64,000 nt of DNA from Lachnospiraceae bacterium (GCA_004557975.1 SFEV01000004.1:25604-89603); one strand, 5' to 3'; counted from the first letter of the stretch, positions 52,266 through 61,954 are shown. The notes: a model not told the origin generated them from the letters alone. Translations and numbers: made by a program.

Positions 52266-52342
52266 AAGAATATGCGATATTCGTGAGCAAACCCCATCGG
52301 CGCAGCCGATTTTTATTGGTTTGCGAATCGTATCTGTGAAGG
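52266..52342. repeat. Interspersed palindromic repeat, copy 2
   Basis: A 77-bp unit matching 24976-25053: AAGAATATG start, GTGAGCAAAC, the identical core CATCGGCGCAGCCGATTTT, GGTTTGCGAATCG and ATCTGTGAAGG end. It abuts the 5' end of the histidine kinase remnant, where the missing N-terminal coding sequence would be. Confidence 0.85.
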
Positions 52343-53516
52343 AAGTGAAAAATATATTGAGAATCAGCAGAGAAAATTTGCGGAGAGCCTTGCCGAAAAT
52401 ATGGCACTTTCCTATGATGCGGACACGGCGCAGTGGAATACGGATTATATTCACGGCTTCGGAATGTATGCTCTGAATGACGGATATCTTATCTGTGTTC
52501 TTGATAAAGACGGAACCGTCATATGGGATGCGGAAAACCATGACATGGCCCTGTGCTATGAGATCATGAATACGATAGAGCTGCGCATGCAGGAGTGGAA
52601 TCCGAAATCAAAGGGTGATTTTGTTACGTATGAATAACCGCTTATCCAGCACGGAGAAACGATCGGGACTTCCAGAATCAGCTATTACAGTCCTTACTAT
52701 TACAGTGATAATGATTTTTATTTTATCCGCATGCTGAATGAAATTCTGATTATCACCGGTGTTGTCTCTCTCATAAGCGCAGTCATTGCCGGAACGGTTC
52801 TTGCGAGAAGAATAACGAGACCGCTGGTGAAGACGATGGAAGCGACAAAAGAGATAGCCGACGGAAATTACCGGATCCGGTTTGAGTCCTCCACCGGAAT
52901 GAAGGAGCTCTCTGAGCTCACCAGGTCGGTCAATCATATGGCACAGTCGCTGGATGAACAGGAAAAGCTGCGCAGAATATCCGGACTCGTCGCGGATATG
53001 GAAAGCCTGAGGCAGCTGGAGGATGAGAAAATGGTATTGGAAAAAGAGCCGCTGAATCTCCTTGAAATTGCCGGGGCGGTGAAGCAGTCCTTTGAGAGAG
53101 AGGCTTCGGAAAGAGGGCTTGAGATGGTTGTCCTGGGCGAGGCTGCAGTTATTTCCGGCGACCGGAAACGGCTGCATCAGGCAGTCTACAATCTTGTTTC
53201 CAATGCGGTGAAATATACCGGGGACCGGGGGAAAGTTACAATAACAGTCCGGCGTACGGAGCAGGGAGCTTCCATTTCTGTAGAGGACAGCGGAATCGGA
53301 ATAGTGGAGTCTGAGCTTCCGTTTATTTTTGAGCGGTTTTACCGGACGGACAGCTCAAGAAGCCGGAAGACAGGCGGTTCCGGAATCGGACTTACGATCG
53401 TAAAGGCAATTGTTAAGGCCCACAACGGGAACATTGAGGTGACAAGCCGGCAGGGAAAAGGGAGCTGCTTTACAGTGACGCTGCCGGAAGAATGCCGGGA
53501 AGCAGGAGGAAAATGA
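52343..53516 (+). pseudogene. Decayed sensor histidine kinase
   Basis: One reading frame carries the remains of a membrane kinase with three lesions. The start and first membrane segment are missing, the frame emerging from the repeat at 52266-52342. A TAA at 52635 interrupts the extracellular sensor, with clear coding sense on both sides (FVTYE, stop, PLIQHGETIG). The segment SLDEQEKLRRISGLVADMES joins the end of HAMP directly to the end of the dimerisation domain, so the H-box His is deleted in frame. The second membrane helix, HAMP (ARRITRPL) and the ATP-binding domain (N box NLVSNAVKYTG, DSGIGI, GGSGIGLTI) remain. No response regulator gene is next to it. It cannot phosphorylate itself as it stands. 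Confidence 0.85.
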
Positions 53517-53518
53517 TT

Positions 53519-54193
53519 ATGAACCATAGAATCGGTGTGATATCTGATACCCACGGAATGCTCAGACCGGAGGTGCTGAAACGGCTGGAGGGCTGTGAGC
53601 TCATTCTTCACGGCGGTGACATCAATAAACAGAGTATTCTGGACGAACTGGGGCGTACAGCTCCTGTCTGTGCAGTCAGAGGAAATAATGATAAGGAGTG
53701 GGCAGCGTCTCTTCCGGAGACACAGCAGCTTGACATAGGCGGCAAAAGAATATTTATGATCCATAACAGGAAGCAGCTTCCGGAGGATATGAACGGTGCG
53801 GACATCGTGATTTTCGGGCATTCCCACAGGTATGAAGAGACGTATCACGACGGCCGGCTCTGGCTGAATCCGGGAAGCTGCGGTCCGCGAAGATTTACAC
53901 AGCCGATTACGATGGCTGTCCTGGAAATAGAGGACGGGGGCCCTGTACGTGTGGAGAAGTACGAGATTCTCCACAAAAACCGAAGCTCTGACAGGGAAAA
54001 AGAAGGATTCGTACCGGGAAATATAAAACAGATCGCAGAGACGGTCATGAGAGATACCAACCGGGGCAGAAGCGTGAAGGAAATCGCAGAAAAGAATGGC
54101 ATCAGCGAAGCTCTGGCAGAGCAGATCTGCCGCCTGTACCTGACACATCCGGGAGTGGATGCCGATGGTATTATGACAAAAATGGGGCTGTAG
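53519..54193 (+). CDS. YfcE/MJ0936-type phosphodiesterase with C-terminal extension
   Basis: 224 residues. Metal ligands: GVISDTHGM, LILHGGDI, VRGNNDKE, FMIHN and FGHSHRYEE. The family is normally about 160 residues; here some 60 extra residues (from about 160) form a small helical domain ending VKEIAEKNGISEALAEQICR, which looks like a helix-turn-helix. The start ATG 53519 is nine bases after AGGAGG and overlaps the region of the pseudogene stop. The substrate is unknown. Confidence 0.82.
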   Translation: MNHRIGVISDTHGMLRPEVLKRLEGCELILHGGDINKQSILDELGRTAPVCAVRGNNDKEWAASLPETQQLDIGGKRIFMIHNRKQLPEDMNGADIVIFGHSHRYEETYHDGRLWLNPGSCGPRRFTQPITMAVLEIEDGGPVRVEKYEILHKNRSSDREKEGFVPGNIKQIAETVMRDTNRGRSVKEIAEKNGISEALAEQICRLYLTHPGVDADGIMTKMGL

Positions 54194-54246
54194 ATGTGCA
54201 GTCCTCCATGGAGAAAACGGAAATGCAGATGCGGAAAGGACAGAAG

Positions 54247-54498
54247 ATGACGACTGGTATTATTGAGATCGATGTACATGGAATGAATGTGGAGGAGGCC
54301 CTGAATTCAGTGGCTGGTCAGGTCAGCCGGGCCGGAAACAGCGTATACCGGATCCGTGTGATTCACGGTTATCACGGTGGAACAAGAATCCGGCAGAGCC
54401 TGCGGGAGGAGTTCAGCTACGGCAGAGAGCCCAGGGTAAAACGCATCGAGATGGGGCAGAATCAGGGAATTACGGAACTGATTCTGAGGGAGTTTTAG
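54247..54498 (+). CDS. Small Smr domain protein
   Basis: 83 residues, a stand-alone Smr domain: IIEIDVHGMNVEEAL (the DxH motif) and IRVIHGYHGGTRIRQSL (the HGxG-type loop). Smr domains cut nucleic acids; MutS2-free versions act on DNA or on mRNA of stalled ribosomes. GGAAAGGA six bases before ATG 54247 favours this start over several upstream ATG codons. It begins 53 bp after the phosphodiesterase gene and is probably cotranscribed. Confidence 0.85.
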   Translation: MTTGIIEIDVHGMNVEEALNSVAGQVSRAGNSVYRIRVIHGYHGGTRIRQSLREEFSYGREPRVKRIEMGQNQGITELILREF

Positions 54499-54575
54499 AA
54501 TGGTGTAAGAAAACTCACAGGAGAGAATCTCTATAGAAAAAATTCACAAATTTTTTTGCTGTGCGATTACTTTGA

Positions 54576-54604
54576 TTGACTAAAAAATCGAAATGGTGTA
54601 GAAT
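54576..54604 (+). promoter_or_regulatory. Promoter of the DUF3798 importer operon
   Basis: TTGACT (54576-54581) and TAGAAT (54599-54604), 17 bp spacer, 42 bp before the start codon. Confidence 0.75.
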
Positions 54605-54646
54605 GAAACAGTCTATCAATTAAATGTTTCTATAAGGAGGGAGCAT

Positions 54647-55909
54647 ATGAAAAACTTAAAGAGAATTCTTGGTCTGACTCTTGCCATGGTTATGATGTTT
54701 TCCATGACAGCTTTTGCAGCAAGCGTAGAGTCTATTGAGCTGGACGAAGAGACAACTGAGGCAGCTGAGGAAGCAGCAGAAGCTACAGATGCAGCAGGAG
54801 ATTACCACATTGGTATCGTAACGGGTTCTGTATCCCAGTCCGAGGATGACCGCCGTGGTGCTGAGGCATTCCAGGCTATGTACGGAGAGGACCGTGTTAC
54901 TCTTGCGATCTACCCGGACAACTTCACAGAAGAGCTGGAGACAACAATCCAGACAATCGTAAACCTTTCTGATGATCCGGATATGAAGGCCATCATCGTA
55001 AACCAGGCAGTGCCGGGTACGACAGAAGCTTTCCGTCAGATCAAAGAGAGAAGACCTGACATCCTGTGTATCGCAGGAGAATCCCACGAGGATCTTCCGG
55101 AGATCGGAAGCGCAGCTGACCTTGTCTGCAACAACGACTTCGTTGCACGTGGATATCTGATCATCCGTACAGCTCATGAGCTGGGCTGCGATACTTTCGT
55201 ACACATTTCATTCCCGCGTCATCTGTCCTACGAGACAATGAGCCGTCGTGTTGCTATCATGAAAGCAGCATGCGAAGAGTTCGGAATGGAATTCGTTATG
55301 GAGACAGCTCCGGACCCGACAACTGACGTAGGTGTACCGGGTGCACAGGCTTACATTCTTGAGCATGTTCCGGAATGGGTTGAGAAGTACGGCACAAATT
55401 CCGCTTACTTCTGTACAAATGACGCACATACAGAGCCGCTTCTGAAGCAGCTTCTTGAGTATGGCGGATACTTTATCGAAGCAGACCTTCCGTCTCCGCT
55501 GATGGGTTATCCGGGAGCTCTCGGACTTGACCTCACAGAGGAAGCAGGCGACTTTGAGAAGATCCTTGCAAAGGTAGAGTCAGCGATCGTTGAAAAAGGC
55601 GGCGCAGGCAAGTTCGGTACATGGGCATATTCCTATGGATATACAGTTTCCGCAGGTCTTGCACAGCATGCTATGAACGTTCTTGACGGCGTAAGCGAGC
55701 TGGAGAACATTGATGACATCGCAAAGGCTTACCAGGTATTCTCACCGAATGCTGCATGGAATGGTTCCAACTACACAAACGCTGATACAGGCGTTAAGCT
55801 GGACAACGTATTCCTTGTATATCAGGATACATATATCATGGGAGATCCTGGAAAATACATGGGCTCCACAGAGATTGAAGTTCCTGAGAAATATTTCACT
55901 ATTAAATAA
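54647..55909 (+). CDS. DUF3798-family substrate-binding protein
   Basis: 420 residues. Signal peptide LKRILGLTLAMVMMFSMTAFA, then an acidic spacer (ELDEETTEAAEEAAEATDAA), then a two-lobed binding fold: YHIGIVTGSVSQSEDDRRGA near 53 and IIVNQAVPGTTEAFRQIKER. It has no lipobox, so it may be soluble or held by the acidic spacer. I place it in DUF3798 from these motifs and its neighbours. The ligand is unknown. First gene of a five-gene operon with a good ribosome site. Confidence 0.82.
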   Translation: MKNLKRILGLTLAMVMMFSMTAFAASVESIELDEETTEAAEEAAEATDAAGDYHIGIVTGSVSQSEDDRRGAEAFQAMYGEDRVTLAIYPDNFTEELETTIQTIVNLSDDPDMKAIIVNQAVPGTTEAFRQIKERRPDILCIAGESHEDLPEIGSAADLVCNNDFVARGYLIIRTAHELGCDTFVHISFPRHLSYETMSRRVAIMKAACEEFGMEFVMETAPDPTTDVGVPGAQAYILEHVPEWVEKYGTNSAYFCTNDAHTEPLLKQLLEYGGYFIEADLPSPLMGYPGALGLDLTEEAGDFEKILAKVESAIVEKGGAGKFGTWAYSYGYTVSAGLAQHAMNVLDGVSELENIDDIAKAYQVFSPNAAWNGSNYTNADTGVKLDNVFLVYQDTYIMGDPGKYMGSTEIEVPEKYFTIK

Positions 55910-55942
55910 TTCTGTTGGATGCCAGGGTCATGTGCCCGGCGA

Positions 55943-56012
55943 GGGAATACTGAGGTATTCCCGAATCTGAGAGATACGACCACAGGGGGAGGAGCTGTCG
56001 TTCCTCCCCCTG
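55943..56012 (+). other. Two perfect stem-loops after the DUF3798 gene
   Basis: 55943-55950 pairs with 55955-55962 (8 bp, 4 nt loop), and 55983-55993 pairs with 56002-56012 (11 bp, 8 nt loop). Only CTTT follows, so full termination is unlikely. Same position as the stem-loops of the oligopeptide operon. Confidence 0.8.
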
Positions 56013-56074
56013 CTTTAGGACAATCAGAAAATCTGCACGGCAGATTTACGGTTGTATTTAGGAAGGCATAATAC

Positions 56075-57667
56075 ATGAACAAGGAAAATACACCGCTCCT
56101 GGAGATGCGGAATATCAAGAAGGATTTTTTCGGGAATCAGGTTTTGTCTGATATCAATCTGACGCTTGGCGAGGGAGAAGTCATAGGACTCGTCGGAGAG
56201 AACGGTGCAGGAAAATCAACGCTGATGAGAATTCTGTTTGGCGCGGATATGATCCGTGAAACAGGGGGATATGGCGGAGACGTTATTCTGAATGGCGAAG
56301 TACAGAACTTTAATTCTCCATTTGATGCCATCGAAGCGGGCATTGGTATGGTTCACCAGGAATTCTCGCTGATTCCTGGCTTCAGCACGACAGAAAACAT
56401 TCTGCTGAATCGGGAACCGAAAAAGAAAAATCTGATCTCTGAGATTTTCGGAGATCGTATGAATACACTGAACCGCGGCGAAATGGAAAAGAAGGCTGCG
56501 GAGGCCATCGAACTGATGGGCGTGAATATTGATCCCAAAATGGTGATCAGCGATATGCCGGTAGGACACAAGCAGTTTACCGAGATTGCGAGAGAGCTTT
56601 CCAAGGAACAGCTGAAGCTTCTGATACTGGATGAGCCGACGGCCGTTCTGACAGAGAAAGAGGCAGAATCACTCCTTGCTGCAATCAGGGGAATGGCGGA
56701 GAGAGGAATCGCAATCATCTTCATCACGCACAGACTGCAGGAGATTCTGTCTGTCTGTGACCGTGTCGTTGTCATGCGCGATGGCTATATTGTGAACGAG
56801 ACACCTGCAAAGGAGTCCAGTGTGGAGCAGATCACAAAATGGATGGTTGGCCGTGACGTGAAAAATGCTGCTGCTTCATCGAAAATCAGAAATTATGACA
56901 ATGCACCGACTATTCTCTCCATTGAGAAGCTCTGGGTCGATATGCCCGGTGAGACGGTGCGCAACGTCAGCCTTGAAGTAAAAGAAGGGGAGATTCTCGG
57001 TATTGGCGGACTTGCCGGACAGGGTAAGCTGGGTATCCCAAATGGCATCATGGGCTTGTATCAGGCCGGCGGAAAGGTGACATTTGAAGGCAGGGAAATT
57101 CCGCTGAATTCACCGCGGAGCTGCCTGGACGCATCCTTTGCGTTCGTGTCGGAAGACCGGCGCGGTGTCGGACTTCTGCTGGATGAATCACTGGAATGGA
57201 ATATCGCATTCCCTGCCATGCAGATTCAGAACAAGTTCCTGAAGAATTATCTCGGAGGGCTCATTAAGTGGCGTGACGAGAAAGCGATCAAGGAAGTCAC
57301 GGACCAGTACATTGAGGAGCTTGCGATCAAGTGCACCAGCTCCAAGCAGAAAGCGAAAGAGCTCTCAGGCGGCAATCAGCAGAAGGTCTGTCTGGCGAAA
57401 GCATTTGCACTTTCACCGCGTCTGCTGTTTGTATCAGAGCCGACACGAGGTATCGATGTGGGCGCGAAGGCACTTGTGCTTGAGGCATTGAAGAAATTCA
57501 ATCGGGAGAACGGCGTTACGATCGTGATCGTATCCTCAGAGCTGGAAGAGCTCCGGCAGAGCTGCGACAGGATTGCGATCGTTTCCGGAGGGAAGATTGC
57601 AGGAGTTCTCCCGGCATCGTCGTCCGTGGAAGATCTGGGTATGCTGATGCTCAGTCAGGTTGTATAA
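56075..57667 (+). CDS. ABC transporter ATPase with two nucleotide-binding domains (sugar/nucleoside type)
   Basis: 530 residues like MglA/RbsA. The first domain has Walker A GENGAGKST near 41, a relaxed signature (MPVGHKQFTEIAREL) and Walker B LLILDEPTAVLT. The second has a degenerate Walker A (GGLAGQGKLGIPNG), normal for this class, with signature LSGGNQQKVCLAKAF and LFVSEPTRGIDVG. It drives the two permeases encoded next. GGAAGG precedes ATG 56075. Confidence 0.92.
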   Translation: MNKENTPLLEMRNIKKDFFGNQVLSDINLTLGEGEVIGLVGENGAGKSTLMRILFGADMIRETGGYGGDVILNGEVQNFNSPFDAIEAGIGMVHQEFSLIPGFSTTENILLNREPKKKNLISEIFGDRMNTLNRGEMEKKAAEAIELMGVNIDPKMVISDMPVGHKQFTEIARELSKEQLKLLILDEPTAVLTEKEAESLLAAIRGMAERGIAIIFITHRLQEILSVCDRVVVMRDGYIVNETPAKESSVEQITKWMVGRDVKNAAASSKIRNYDNAPTILSIEKLWVDMPGETVRNVSLEVKEGEILGIGGLAGQGKLGIPNGIMGLYQAGGKVTFEGREIPLNSPRSCLDASFAFVSEDRRGVGLLLDESLEWNIAFPAMQIQNKFLKNYLGGLIKWRDEKAIKEVTDQYIEELAIKCTSSKQKAKELSGGNQQKVCLAKAFALSPRLLFVSEPTRGIDVGAKALVLEALKKFNRENGVTIVIVSSELEELRQSCDRIAIVSGGKIAGVLPASSSVEDLGMLMLSQVV

Positions 57668-57677
57668 GGAGGATCGG

Positions 57678-58748
57678 ATGAACGATAAAGAAAATACAAA
57701 AAAAGAAAAGGGCTGGTTTGGAAAGCTCGTTGCAAGCTTCGGACTGCCCAGACTTATCATTACGTTATTCCTGATCCTGTTGCTGGTGCTCGCACCTTTT
57801 GTCGGTGCGGACCTGCCGACACAGATCTCGAATATCATTGCGCGATTCAGCTGGAACGGAGTTCTCGTTCTGGCAATGGTGCCTATGGTGCATTCCGGCT
57901 GCGGCCTGAATTTCGGACTTCCCCTGGGAATTATCTCCGGACTTCTTGGCGCCACACTGTCAATTGAATTTGGTTTCACAGGACCTCTGTCCTTTGTTAT
58001 GGCGATACTTATTGCCACACCGTTCGCACTCGTCCTGGGAACTGTCTACGGATGGCTGCTTAACAAGATCAAAGGCGGAGAGATGATGATTGCCACCTAC
58101 GTGGGATTTTCTTCTGTGTCTCTGATGTGTATGATGTGGCTGATCCTGCCGTACAAGAGTCCGAACATGGTATGGGGACTCTCCGGAAAGGGACTTCGTA
58201 CAACCATCTCCCTCGAGGGCTATTACAACGAAGTTCTGGCGAATATCCTGAGAATCCGCATCGGCAATCTGGATATTCCAGTGGGCACACTTCTGTTTTT
58301 TGCAGTTCTGGCACTTGCCATCTGGGCATTCCTGCACACAAAGACCGGTACTGCCATGACAGCAGTCGGTTCCAACCCCACATTTGCACGGGCAGCAGGA
58401 ATCAATGTGAACAAGATGCGCTTACTGTCTGTTGTGATGTCCACGTGGCTTGCAGCAGTCGGCATCCTGGTATATGAGCAGGGCTTCGGCTTTGTACAGC
58501 TTTACATGGCGCCGTTCTATATGGCACTCCCGGCAGTTTCCGCGATCCTGATCGGAGGCGCAACTGTCAACAAGGCAACTATCATGAACGTTATCATCGG
58601 AACTATCCTGTTCCAGGGTATCGTTACAATGACACCGACCGTCATGAACAATATGATCCATATGGATATGAGTGAGGTCATCCGAATCATCGTTTCCAAC
58701 GGCATGATTCTCTATGCACTGACGAGGAAGACGGAGGTGGCAAAATGA
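57678..58748 (+). CDS. ABC transporter permease 1 of the DUF3798 importer
   Basis: 356 residues with about nine membrane segments, BPD_transp_2 type (RbsC/YufP-like): MVHSGCGLNFGLPLGIISGL and GSNPTFARAAGINVNKMRLLS are family motifs. AAGGAGG is five bases before ATG 57678, just after the ATPase stop. It forms a heterodimer with the next product. Confidence 0.9.
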   Translation: MNDKENTKKEKGWFGKLVASFGLPRLIITLFLILLLVLAPFVGADLPTQISNIIARFSWNGVLVLAMVPMVHSGCGLNFGLPLGIISGLLGATLSIEFGFTGPLSFVMAILIATPFALVLGTVYGWLLNKIKGGEMMIATYVGFSSVSLMCMMWLILPYKSPNMVWGLSGKGLRTTISLEGYYNEVLANILRIRIGNLDIPVGTLLFFAVLALAIWAFLHTKTGTAMTAVGSNPTFARAAGINVNKMRLLSVVMSTWLAAVGILVYEQGFGFVQLYMAPFYMALPAVSAILIGGATVNKATIMNVIIGTILFQGIVTMTPTVMNNMIHMDMSEVIRIIVSNGMILYALTRKTEVAK

Positions 58749-59878
58749 GTAAAAATACAGGTACAAAAACTATGCAAAAAGGAAAGGTCGGAGCATTTCT
58801 GCGAAGAGGCTCCGTACCGCTTATGTTCATTGTGATCTGTGCGTTCTGTATTCCGATGGCAGGACTCTCTCCAAGCTATCTGATCAATGAAATCGTGACA
58901 CGTATGGGCAGAAATGCATTTCTGATTCTGTCACTTCTCATTCCGATCATGGCAGGTATGGGTCTGAACTTCGGTATGACGCTGGGCGCAATGGCAGGAG
59001 AAATCGGTCTGATTCTCGTATCCGACTGGCAGATCGTAGGTATTCCGGGAATGGTGCTTGCAATGATTATATCTGTGCCGATCTCGATTCTGCTGGGACT
59101 CTTCTGCGGAAAGATCCTCAACATGGCCAAGGGCCGCGAGATGATCACCAGCTATATCATCAGCTACTTCATCAACGGTGTATACCAGCTGGTGGTGCTG
59201 TATCTGATGGGTTCCATTATTCCGATTAAGCATACTTCCATCAAGCTGCCCCGAGGCTACGGTATCCGCAACACGGTCAGCCTTCTGGATATGCGACAGA
59301 AGCTTGACAACCTGATTCCTTTGACCATCGGCGGTGTAAAGATCCCGGTGATGACATTTATTATCATCGGACTGCTGTGTCTCGTTATTATCTGGTTCCG
59401 CAGAACAAAGCTGGGACAGGATATGCGTGCAGTAGGACAGGATATGGATGTTGCACGCGATGCGGGAATCAATGTGGAGCGGACAAGAATCCTTTCCATC
59501 ATCATTTCGACAGTCCTTGCAGGTATCGGAATGGTAATTTATCTGCAGAATATGGGTAACATTGCGACATACAGCTCCCATTCACAGATCGGTATGTTCT
59601 GTATTGCGGCGCTTCTGGTGGGAGGTGCGTCCGTCGACAAGGCCTCCATCGGAAATGTATTTCTCGGTGTCATCCTGTTTCACCTGATGTTTATCGTGGC
59701 GCCCCGCGCCGGTGCGGCAATTACAGGTGATTCCATGATCGGCGAATACTTCCGTGTCTTCGTATCCTATGCTGTAATTACAGTGGCACTTGTTATGTAT
59801 GAGACGAACAAGCGCAAGGCAAAGAGTATGGAAAGTGAGCAGCTGAAGCAGGCACAGCTGGAGGAGGAGAGCAAATGA
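58745..59878 (+). CDS. ABC transporter permease 2 of the DUF3798 importer
   Basis: 377 residues, same fold as its neighbour: MAGMGLNFGMTLGAMAGEIG and GQDMDVARDAGINVERTRILS. Start overlaps the previous stop (ATGA), and its own stop overlaps the next start in the same way, which gives translational coupling across three genes. Confidence 0.9.
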   Translation: MSKNTGTKTMQKGKVGAFLRRGSVPLMFIVICAFCIPMAGLSPSYLINEIVTRMGRNAFLILSLLIPIMAGMGLNFGMTLGAMAGEIGLILVSDWQIVGIPGMVLAMIISVPISILLGLFCGKILNMAKGREMITSYIISYFINGVYQLVVLYLMGSIIPIKHTSIKLPRGYGIRNTVSLLDMRQKLDNLIPLTIGGVKIPVMTFIIIGLLCLVIIWFRRTKLGQDMRAVGQDMDVARDAGINVERTRILSIIISTVLAGIGMVIYLQNMGNIATYSSHSQIGMFCIAALLVGGASVDKASIGNVFLGVILFHLMFIVAPRAGAAITGDSMIGEYFRVFVSYAVITVALVMYETNKRKAKSMESEQLKQAQLEEESK

Positions 59879-60345
59879 AATCAAAGAAAACACTCCTGAT
59901 CCGTATCATAGCGATTGCTGTTCTGATTGCGATTGCTGCGACAATGTTTGTGATCGGCCGCGGTCATACGGTATATTTCGATAATAAGGATCTTGAGGCT
60001 GACGGAACAGAATATAAGTCTTATTATCAAATCGAGGTGTTTGTGGACGATGTGTCTGTGGCAAAGCTGAAGAGCGGTGAGCGCGGCATGGTTTCCACCA
60101 TGGGGCAGGATTTCAAGATGGTTCTGCACATCACACCGGAAAAAGATGCAAAGAAAGTCGGCAGTGCGGTGACACTGAAGCTGCCGTACAACCTGGATGG
60201 AATCATCCTCAATCTCCCGGCACTCCTCGGCGGAGCTCCGGAGGAAGTATATCAGGAAGAATTCATTCCTGCACCGGTTATCGAGGATGAGTCTGAGGAC
60301 GTGATCGTCACAGACGAGTTTGAGATGCCGATGGGTGACGAGTAG
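59875..60345 (+). CDS. DUF6672-like membrane-anchored protein of the importer
   Basis: 156 residues. One N-terminal membrane helix (LIRIIAIAVLIAIAATMFVI) and an outward domain of about 125 residues (HTVYFDNKDLEADGTEYKSY, YQIEVFVDD), ending in an acidic tail. I associate it with DUF6672, recalled from similar loci; this was not checked by search. It overlaps the permease stop and is the last gene before the terminator. It may assist docking of the binding protein. Confidence 0.7.
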   Translation: MKSKKTLLIRIIAIAVLIAIAATMFVIGRGHTVYFDNKDLEADGTEYKSYYQIEVFVDDVSVAKLKSGERGMVSTMGQDFKMVLHITPEKDAKKVGSAVTLKLPYNLDGIILNLPALLGGAPEEVYQEEFIPAPVIEDESEDVIVTDEFEMPMGDE

Positions 60346-60367
60346 GGTAAAACAATGCAAACAGATG

Positions 60368-60399
60368 GAAGGCAGGTGAATTTTCACCTGCCTTCTGTT
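60368..60399 (+). terminator. Terminator of the DUF3798 operon
   Basis: An almost perfect palindrome: 13 bp arms 60368-60380 and 60383-60395, two bases between, followed by TGTT. Confidence 0.8.
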
Positions 60400-60424
60400 C
60401 GATTATGGCACATGTGTTCCGCCA

Positions 60425-60478
60425 TTGTAATCTGTCGGTTCGGATGTTAGAATGAAACCACAAAATGTAACGTTTACA
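60425..60478 (+). promoter_or_regulatory. Promoter and LacI-like operator of the decayed GH3 gene
   Basis: TTGTAA (60425-60430) and TAGAAT (60448-60453) with 17 bp spacing. TGTAACGTTTACA at 60466-60478 lies at the predicted start of transcription and is one base short of a typical LacI-family or catabolite operator dyad. Confidence 0.5.
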
Positions 60479-60510
60479 AAGGGCGCAGATATGATCGGGA
60501 GGAAAGCAAG

Positions 60511-61954
60511 AAGAAATATACGACGGAAGAGATTGATAATTACATACTGGTTCATAATGAGGGTGGAAAGGACATTGCCTTTGCGAAAGACAGCGAAACA
60601 GTACTTCTGGAAGAGGACGGATTTGCATTTAAAGATCTAAACAGAAACGCGAAACTGGATGTATATGAGGACTGGAGACGTCCCTGTGAGGAACGGATCT
60701 GTGATCTGGTAAAACAGATGAGTATTCATCAGATTGCGGGACTTATGCTCTACAGTGCCCACCAGGCGGTGTCCTCCGGAGACTCTCTTTTTGCAAAAAT
60801 GTTCCAGGGAACTTATCACGGAAAACCATTTGCAGAGAGCGGCTGTGAAATATACGAATTAAGTGATGAACAGAAAAAATTCCTGGAGGAGGATGACCTC
60901 CGACATGTGCTTCTTACGGTTGTGGACAATGCGGAGACAGCAGCAAAATGGAATAACAGAATGCAGGCATTTGTGGAGAAAATCGGCCTTGGGATTCCAT
61001 GCAATAACAGCTCGGATCCGCGGCACGGGACAAAAGCTGCAGCTGCGGTTATGCCGTATTATACTGTTTCCTTTGGGCAGGATTCTACGTACCATGAAAA
61101 CGTCGGGAATTCCTACAGCAAATATATAATCAGGGATTTACTCCGTGATACATATCATTACGACGGGGTAGTATGTACCGACTGGATGATTACGAAGGAC
61201 TGCCCGCAGATTGATTCATTTACGAGCGGCAAATGCTGGGGAACAGAGACGATGACTGAAGGCCAGAGACATTATAAAATTCTGAAAGCCGGTGTGGATC
61301 AGTTTGGAGGAAACAGTGAGATTGCCCCTGTTCTGGAGGCTTATCAGATGGGAGTGCAGGAGTACGGGGAAGAGGCCATGAGGGAACGGTTCGAAAAAAG
61401 TGCAGTCAGGCTGCTGAGAAATATGTTCCGTACAGGGCTCTTTGAGAATCCTTAATACTGCAGTGTATGCCAGAAAAACAAGCATTGCCCGGGATGTGAA
61501 TGATCAGATTGTTGACCGGAATTATTACGGGAAGACAAATCGATGCAGCAATGAGGCAGATCTGGACATTTTGCTGGAGACACGAAAAGCAATGGGAGAT
61601 CGTCCGGTCATCGTCTCTCTGAATTGTAAGAATCCCACGGTGGTAAGCGAATTTGAAGCGTACGCGGATGCGATTCTGGTTGACTTTACTGTGCAGGTGC
61701 AGGCAGTTCTGGAATTAATCTGTGGAAGGAAAGAGCCATCTGCGCTTCTTCCGTTCCAGATGCCGACAGATATGAGAACAGTGGAAGAACAGCAGGAGGA
61801 TGTGGCACATGATATGAGATGCCATGTGGATACCGAGGGACATTGCTATGATTTCGCCTTTGGAATGAATTTTCACGGTGTGATTGACGATGAACGTGTC
61901 AGAAAGTATCGTGCTGGAGAAAAAATAAAAAGTCTAAACAAAAAATCAGTCTGA
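60511..61954 (+). pseudogene. Decayed GH3 family glycosidase
   Basis: Remains of a large clostridial beta-glucosidase-type GH3 enzyme. A GGGAGG site at 60497-60502 is followed at normal spacing by AAG (60511) where ATG would be expected, so the start codon seems lost. The frame then reads KYTTEEIDNYILVHNEGG and EDGFAFKDLNRN. At about 61036 the conserved SSDPRHGTKA jumps to AAAVMPYYTVSFG: an in-frame deletion of much of the catalytic barrel, though the nucleophile region VVCTDWM remains. At 61453 the frame stops (LFENP) and the end of the C-terminal domain continues in another frame (SNEADLDILLETRKAMGD, LLPFQMPTDM, HVDTEGHCYDFAFGMNFHG) after a further deletion. Activity is not possible. Confidence 0.88.

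Noticed and set aside
54196..54246. Longer start for the Smr protein
   Set aside because: Several upstream starts exist, but only ATG 54247 has a well-spaced ribosome site and begins at the domain edge.
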